From contig JAEUSA010000350.1 in the NCBI GenBank assembly GCA_016788945.1, positions 1 to 10,617 on the forward strand: a DNA stretch of 10,617 bases, read 5' to 3'. The stretch comes from Leptospiraceae bacterium (GTDB taxonomy: Bacteria; Spirochaetota; Leptospiria; Turneriellales; Turneriellaceae). Every line of letters starts with the position of its first letter. Position 1 is the stretch's first letter. Below the pieces are notes generated by a model. It did no database searches and was not told the DNA's origin. It saw only the letters and a list, made by a program, of their open reading frames with translations. A program made the position numbers and the translations under genes. Positions 6,615 to 10,617 of the stretch are shown piece after piece.

Positions 6615-7210
6615 CAGCCCTTGGCATTGGCAACGGCGACAGATTCTGCCGCGGTTTTAACAGCAAGAATTTCTTTGATCCGTCGCTTGTGATAATTGAC
6701 CGTCACCTCACGAATACCCATAATCTCAGCAATTTCCGAGTTTTTGTGCCCCGTGGCGACGAGCTGCAAAATATTGAGTTGAGTACCGGTGAGTGGTATG
6801 GCCGGGTCATTCGTTGCTTCGGTGATAACGGGAAAAACCTCGTGCCCGTCGATCACACCGGCAATTTTGTTGATGAGCTTCTCGGTCGATTCACCTTTGC
6901 GTATAAAACCGCTGAAGCCGAGGCTTTTGCAGCGGCGAATCGCCGATTCATCTTCGTCGCCGGTGTACGCGATGAAGAGTGTATCGAAATGCCGGCGCTT
7001 GAGCGTGCGGAAGTCGCGTTCGAGAGTAAACTTCGGCATATGCAGATCGAGCAGTACCGCGTCGGGTTCGTACTTTTCGATGGATAGGGATATTCGCCGC
7101 GCATCGTTACACTCAATGACTTCGGCAAAACCTGATGCTTCGAGCATCGCTTTCGCGCCGATTGTCAGCATGGGATGGTCGTCGACCACCAGAATCCTGA
7201 GCACACCCAC
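6614..7210 (-). CDS. Response regulator, NarL/FixJ family (receiver + LuxR-type HTH)
   Basis: The 198-residue protein has a receiver domain at residues 1-125. The acidic pair is D10/D11, the phosphoacceptor is D55 in LLDLHMP, the switch residue is T83 (AYTGDED), and the conserved lysine is K105 (IRKGES). A LuxR-type helix-turn-helix spans ~138-195 (LTGTQLNILQLVATGHKNSEIAEIMGIREVTVNYHKRRIKEIL), the usual DNA-binding output of NarL/FixJ regulators. The recognition helix reads EVTVNYHKRRI instead of the common TVK-H form. The start is GTG, either at 7210 or two codons later at 7204; both keep the first beta strand (LRILVVDD). It begins 23 nt after the kinase gene stops and is very probably its partner, or is fed by the kinase through a separate phosphotransfer protein. 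It should act as a transcription factor; targets are unknown. Confidence 0.92.
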   Translation of the reverse strand: MGVLRILVVDDHPMLTIGAKAMLEASGFAEVIECNDARRISLSIEKYEPDAVLLDLHMPKFTLERDFRTLKRRHFDTLFIAYTGDEDESAIRRCKSLGFSGFIRKGESTEKLINKIAGVIDGHEVFPVITEATNDPAIPLTGTQLNILQLVATGHKNSEIAEIMGIREVTVNYHKRRIKEILAVKTAAESVAVANAKG

Positions 7211-7233
7211 CTAGGTATCCAATCCCGGAGAAA

Positions 7234-8988
7234 TCATCCTGACGTGTATCCCATTTTTGATTCTTGTTTGTTATTACTAAGGTTGGCTTTCAGAGCTGCC
7301 GTCAGCGAACGCAGAGTCACAGGTTTTGATAGAAAGCCATCCATACCCGATTCAAGGCATGCCGTCCGGTCTGTATCCGATGTGTTGGCGGTCATCGCTA
7401 TGATTTTGCCGTGAAACCCGCGTTCGCGGAGAAGTTTTGCTGCGCATAGCCCATCCATCTCGGGCATCTGGACATCCATAAAAATCAGATCGTACTTTTT
7501 TTCCGTCGCCTTCTCGACGGCAATTTGTCCATTCTCGGCGCAATCGGCTTCAATATGCAGATGGTGCAGCATCTGCAAAGCTACTTCTCGGTTGATCTCA
7601 TTGTCCTCGGCCAAGAGTATGTTCTGGCCTTTGATCAGTTGATAGTCTGCATATTCGAGGGTGCCGGTATTCCGGCCGCCAGTAAAATCATTTCCTGTGT
7701 GCAGCGAAAAATCGAGTGTGAAAAAAAATCTGCTCCCCGAAAAAGGTTCCGATTCCAGATCGAGCCGGCCGCCCATTGCCTCGACAAGGTATCGGCTGAT
7801 GCTGAGACCGAGACCCGTGCCGCCGAATCGCCGCGTAATTGTACCGTCTGCCTGTTCAAATGGTTTGAAAAGTCTGCTGCGGACATCTTCACTGATGCCG
7901 ATTCCGGTATCGATGCAGCAGAACTGGATGCGCGCAATCGAATCTGTTATTTTAATCGGGTCAACACGCAGAGCGACGAAACCGGTATTGGTAAATTTGA
8001 TCGCGTTGCCCATCAGGTTGAGCAGAATTTGCCTCAGTCGGTGTCCGTCGCACAAAACCAATTTTGGCAAATAAGGATCTAATTCTGTGAGAAAACCTAT
8101 TCTTTTTGCAGCCGCGAGCGGCTTCATAATCGTCAGCGTATCGGTCAGCAGCAGCGGTAAATCCAGGGGATAAGGGTCTATCTGCATGCGGCCCGCTTCG
8201 ATCTTGGAGAAGTCGAGAACGTCATTGATTACAGATAGCAGTGCATCTGCACTCACGCGGATCATCTTCGCCCGGCTGCGGGTGCTTTCATCTTTTTGGG
8301 TGTCGAGCAACAATTCTGACATGCCTACGATGGCATTAAGAGGGGTGCGCATTTCGTGACTGATGTTCGCTAAAAAACCTGACTTTGCACGGCTGGCTTC
8401 TTCGGCAAAATTTTTTGCCCGCCGCATTTGTTCAAAAGCCAATTGCCGTTCTGCGGCTGCCTGCTCAAATTCCCGTGTTCTGGCAGCGGTGAGTTCATCG
8501 AGGTTTTTCCGGTCCCTCTCGATCTCGAATTGCTTGCGGGCGCCGTTCATGACGCTCGGGCCGATCAGAATTGCGGCCAAAATCAAGAGATAAGCCGGCG
8601 AGACCGGAAAATGGCAAAATAAAACGAAGCAGAAAATGATTTCACAACAGACTCCGGTAAACCATAGCCCGGATGAAACTATCAGCGTTCTTCTGCTAAT
8701 CAAATTATCTTTAGAAAGAATCCACAAGAAGGTAAGGCTGGCGAGAGCAGCGATGGTTACCGCCGCTACCATCAACGTCGTGGGTAATGCGCCCGCGCGT
8801 AACCGATACAGAGCGACTGAGGTGGTAAAAACTCCGGGCAGTGAAAGCAAGATCATTTTTGCCGGCATGCTGCGCACACCAAATAGCAGCAGGGAAAAAA
8901 AAGCAAAAGCTGTCAGGGTCGCGTGGGATCCCCATATTACCCAACCGACGATTTGCCAATGATCAAACATTGCGACCCATTGCGACAT
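7234..8988 (-). CDS. Membrane-bound hybrid histidine kinase
   Basis: Counting from ATG 8988 (584 residues), about five hydrophobic helices fill residues ~11-145 (near 11-37, 44-60, 71-91, 103-125, 130-145) with only short loops. The sensor is therefore in the membrane with no periplasmic domain. A charged coiled-coil linker (~150-200) leads to the HisKA dimerisation domain with H211 in NISHEMRTPLN. The HATPase follows: N-box around N328 (NLMGNAIKF), G1 DTGIG (360-364), F-box LFKPFEQ, and G2 GTGLGLS (390-396). A C-terminal receiver spans ~455-570 with E461/D462, phosphoacceptor D505 (MDVQMPEMDG), T533 and K555. ATG 8988 has AGAGGG close upstream; ATG 8970 is an alternative. The frame stays open to 9177, but that extra N-terminus shows no family character and would overlap the divergent control region. 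The coding strand has a T8 run opposite 7721-7728 within the Phe codons before the receiver. No Hpt or PAS domain is visible. Confidence 0.9.
   Translation of the reverse strand: MSQWVAMFDHWQIVGWVIWGSHATLTAFAFFSLLLFGVRSMPAKMILLSLPGVFTTSVALYRLRAGALPTTLMVAAVTIAALASLTFLWILSKDNLISRRTLIVSSGLWFTGVCCEIIFCFVLFCHFPVSPAYLLILAAILIGPSVMNGARKQFEIERDRKNLDELTAARTREFEQAAAERQLAFEQMRRAKNFAEEASRAKSGFLANISHEMRTPLNAIVGMSELLLDTQKDESTRSRAKMIRVSADALLSVINDVLDFSKIEAGRMQIDPYPLDLPLLLTDTLTIMKPLAAAKRIGFLTELDPYLPKLVLCDGHRLRQILLNLMGNAIKFTNTGFVALRVDPIKITDSIARIQFCCIDTGIGISEDVRSRLFKPFEQADGTITRRFGGTGLGLSISRYLVEAMGGRLDLESEPFSGSRFFFTLDFSLHTGNDFTGGRNTGTLEYADYQLIKGQNILLAEDNEINREVALQMLHHLHIEADCAENGQIAVEKATEKKYDLIFMDVQMPEMDGLCAAKLLRERGFHGKIIAMTANTSDTDRTACLESGMDGFLSKPVTLRSLTAALKANLSNNKQESKMGYTSG
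8968..8986 (-). repeat. Tandem 9-bp direct repeat over the kinase start
   Basis: On the - strand GTCGCAATG occurs at 8986-8978 and again at 8976-8968, 10 bp apart. The first copy begins on the last base of candidate start ATG 8988 and the second contains candidate start ATG 8970. It may simply be codon coincidence, but it lies exactly at the initiation region. Confidence 0.4.
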
Positions 8989-9155
8989 CGCCCTCTGTGC
9001 CACGGAGCTCAGGTTCACGCTGCGGCAATGAAGAAAGCCGACGGGACTAGGGAAAACTATAGGCGTTGGGAAAAAAGCTGTTCTCTTGCCCGCAATTGGC
9101 AAGTGACATAATTCTAAAAGACTTGCCGCGCCAGAATTTTCTCCAAGCTCGGTGT
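8989..9155. promoter_or_regulatory. Divergent control region with CTTGCC/GGCAAG dyad
   Basis: This 167-bp stretch separates the kinase (- strand) from the exported-protein gene (+ strand). It holds CTTGCC (9085-9090) and its reverse complement GGCAAG (9098-9103), a 19-bp dyad with a 7-bp centre. A further CTTGCC lies at 9122-9127, 37 bp from the first. A possible + strand promoter is TTGCCC (9086-9091) with TAATTC (9109-9114) at 17-bp spacing. A weak - strand candidate has TATAGT (9061-9056) and AGAACA (9084-9079), also 17 bp apart, 68 nt before ATG 8988. Promoter assignments are tentative; the dyad is directly visible and is a reasonable operator candidate. Confidence 0.35.
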
Positions 9156-9836
9156 GTGATCCGCTGGTGTGATGCACTGCCTACCCGGGTGATTTTTTAC
9201 TTTTGCGCAGGCGCTTCGGCGATCGGGGCGATTGAGTACCCTTCGCCACCGCAGGCGCCGACGCTGAATGAACCGAAAGTTGAAGGGGCGACGACGCGCA
9301 CAAAGAAGACTGCGACCCCGGTGAAGACGGTTCCGCAAGCGACCATGCGCCTGCGGATTCACCTTGGTGACAAATCGGTATTGCTCGCTGAAGCAGCGTT
9401 GCCTGCAACTTATGCCTTTACGCACAAGAAAGGCCATATCCAGTACAATCAAACGGTGCGCGTTGAAGAAATTCGTGAGTTAGTTGTAGAAAATTATCGC
9501 GCGCGCAAAGTGGCCGGCGCCAAAGACGGCGACACGTATGAATTTGAACCGTCGACCGTGCGCATCGAACTCAAAGACGGACAGGTTTTTAAGCTGAACT
9601 ATCTGTTCAAAGAGCTGCGTAAAATCCGCGCAAAAAATGCCGACGGTGCATTCAGCGTATTTGCTTTTTTCGCAGACACGTGGCGTCAGCGCGGGGGTTG
9701 GCAAGAGCGTACCGACGAAGATTTCAAACTGACTTCGCGGCGCGCGCATCCGGCAGCCTATGTTAAGCTTGAATATTTCGAACCGGTTGACAAGGCAGGG
9801 GCAGGTAAAGCCGACAGTAGCCCGGCGGATAAATGA
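9156..9836 (+). CDS. Unrecognised exported protein
   Basis: The frame is open from TTG 9066 (256 residues), but starting at GTG 9156 gives 226 residues with a sensible signal peptide. That peptide has a positively charged stretch (MIRWCDALPTR), a hydrophobic core (VIFYFCAGASAIGA), and an Ala-rich cleavage site near residue 25. GTG 9189 is another possibility; none has a clear Shine-Dalgarno. The mature part opens with a Pro/Lys/Thr-rich, probably flexible segment. It continues with a beta-rich, charged domain (about residues 62-205) containing repeated strand-like pieces such as MRLRIHLGDKSVLL, TYEFEPSTVRIELKDGQVFKL and AYVKLEYFEP. I recognise no family or catalytic motif. Its last base pairs overlap the next gene's ATG (ATGA), so it is translated together with a glycosyltransferase and may serve the cell envelope. 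The coding call is good; the start and the function are uncertain. Confidence 0.65.
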   Translation: MIRWCDALPTRVIFYFCAGASAIGAIEYPSPPQAPTLNEPKVEGATTRTKKTATPVKTVPQATMRLRIHLGDKSVLLAEAALPATYAFTHKKGHIQYNQTVRVEEIRELVVENYRARKVAGAKDGDTYEFEPSTVRIELKDGQVFKLNYLFKELRKIRAKNADGAFSVFAFFADTWRQRGGWQERTDEDFKLTSRRAHPAAYVKLEYFEPVDKAGAGKADSSPADK

Positions 9837-10617
9837 CCCCTGATAAACCGGCGGCGATCGTCGCGCACTTGATGACTTCTGTTTCACGCGGTGGACTTGA
9901 ACTCTACGTGCGCGAACTGATCGTGAAACTCCATGGCAGCGGGGTGCAGCAGGTTGTGGTTTGCGACCAGCAGGCGTTTATGATCCCCGAGCTTAAATCG
10001 TTGGGTATTGCAGTAGAATTTATTCCGCGAGGCTCGCGCTATAGCCTTGCGCGTATGCTGCGGCTACGTAAAATCGATAAACAGTACAGTGTCGGGCTGT
10101 GGCATAGCCATCAACGCGATGACATGATTCTGGTCGCACTGGCGTTTTTTTTCCGAAGGGCACGGATGCCCGCGGGCCGACGCGAACATGGAGGTTTTCA
10201 GGGCGGCGGCCGCAAGGTGTCGAAGTCTCAGCGGCAACGTGGCACAGCGTTTCGTCATATCTTCAGCCTCTATATGGGGTTTGCGCGCAAAAAAGATTTG
10301 TTGCACCGCCTCGTCTACCGCCGCATCGAAAGACTCGTCACGACATCAGAACTCATGAATTCCCTCGCGTTGCAACGGCTGCCGGTTTCCGAACGGCAAG
10401 TCCAGTGCATTCGCTATGGTCGCGACGAGAAGGCGTTTGCCGTCCAGGCCGCAAAAGTCAGGGCGGTACGCCGTGAACTCGGACTTAAGGCGTCGCAGCG
10501 CCTCGTCGTGTCGCTGTGTCGACTCGACCCGATGAAGGGTGTGCGCGAATTTGTCGAAGCAGCCCGCCTTGTTGACAACAGGGTACGCGGAAAATTCCGT
10601 TTTGTGCAGATCGGCGA
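9833..10617 (+). CDS. Glycosyltransferase, GT-B fold, family-4-like (5' part, runs off the window)
   Basis: From ATG 9833 the frame is open for 261 codons to the right edge without a stop, so the C-terminus is missing. The start overlaps the preceding stop as ATGA and has GGCGGA just upstream. Motifs in order are the acceptor-site glycine loop SRGGLELYVREL (18-29), LWHSHQRDD (89-97), VTTSELM (169-175) at the end of the N-terminal domain, CIRYGRDEKAF (192-202), and RRELGL (213-218). CRLDPMKGVREFVEAARLV (229-247) is the family-4 pattern of a first C-domain strand, then a KG followed by an A-rich helix. These enzymes use nucleotide sugars at the cytoplasmic face to build lipopolysaccharide or capsule. 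A T8 run lies at 10145-10152 in codons for Phe-Phe-Phe. Donor and acceptor cannot be told. Confidence 0.85.
   Translation, partial: MTPDKPAAIVAHLMTSVSRGGLELYVRELIVKLHGSGVQQVVVCDQQAFMIPELKSLGIAVEFIPRGSRYSLARMLRLRKIDKQYSVGLWHSHQRDDMILVALAFFFRRARMPAGRREHGGFQGGGRKVSKSQRQRGTAFRHIFSLYMGFARKKDLLHRLVYRRIERLVTTSELMNSLALQRLPVSERQVQCIRYGRDEKAFAVQAAKVRAVRRELGLKASQRLVVSLCRLDPMKGVREFVEAARLVDNRVRGKFRFVQIG

Noticed and set aside
7525..8082. 185-codon open frame on the + strand inside the kinase gene
   Set aside because: It lies opposite the HATPase and receiver region whose - strand frame carries all canonical motifs; the + strand product has no recognisable features.
9066..9155. TTG 9066 as start of the exported protein
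   Set aside because: The first 30 residues would precede a well-formed signal peptide and overlap promoter-like sequence and the dyad; GTG 9156 gives a better N-terminus, though this is not proven.
8989..9177. N-terminal extension of the histidine kinase to an ATG at 9177 (63 extra residues)
   Set aside because: The extra residues show no domain, membrane or signal character and would overlap the divergent gene and its control region; ATG 8988 has AGAGGG upstream and leads straight into the first membrane helix.
10064..10306. 80-codon - strand frame near the right edge
   Set aside because: Opposite the glycosyltransferase frame, which is open across the whole region and carries family motifs.
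1..10617. CRISPR arrays, tRNA/rRNA genes, insertion sequences, toxin-antitoxin or phage-defence genes
   Set aside because: Looked for on both strands; no regularly spaced repeats, cloverleaf genes, transposase motifs or known defence motifs were seen.

Overview
The window (about 10.6 kb, moderate to slightly high GC) is a densely coded, gram-negative-type chromosomal segment. It contains an outer-membrane beta-barrel end with a C-terminal phenylalanine, two proteins with export signals, and a GT-B glycosyltransferase. The mix of gene types and the look of the GlpD would fit a spirochaete of the Leptospiraceae/Turneriella kind, but this is a low-confidence inference from general impression. 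No rRNA, tRNA, CRISPR array, insertion sequence or phage gene was seen.

Layout. Bases 1-3531 are read on the + strand: the 3' part of a beta-barrel outer-membrane protein, a glutamyl-Q tRNA(Asp) synthetase-like enzyme (GluQRS), and an FAD-dependent glycerol-3-phosphate dehydrogenase (GlpD). The GlpD gene ends in a perfect 9-bp inverted repeat at a convergent junction. Bases 3565-8988 are read on the - strand and look like one tightly packed run. In transcription order it holds a membrane-bound hybrid histidine kinase, a NarL/FixJ-type response regulator, a 66-70-residue zinc-ribbon protein, a crotonase-family dienoyl-CoA isomerase, and an exported PEP-synthase-like protein. The last has a phosphohistidine (mobile) domain placed before an ATP-grasp domain. 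Gaps are 23, about 70-80, 4 and 9 nt, and stem-loops lie in two of the gaps. From about 9156 the + strand resumes, divergent from the kinase, with an unrecognised exported protein. This overlaps by 4 nt (ATGA) a family-4-like glycosyltransferase that runs off the window's right edge.

How the genes may work together. The kinase and regulator form an obvious two-component pair, although the kinase carries its own receiver and no Hpt domain is visible to connect the two. GlpD and the dienoyl-CoA isomerase point to growth on lipid-derived glycerol phosphate and unsaturated fatty acids. The + strand pair at the right edge probably begins an envelope-polysaccharide locus.

I see no clear new defence or mobile system. 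The most unusual item is the apparently intact PEP-synthase-like ATP-grasp/phosphohistidine protein with a signal peptide, encoded at the end of an operon with a fatty-acid isomerase and a zinc-ribbon protein.
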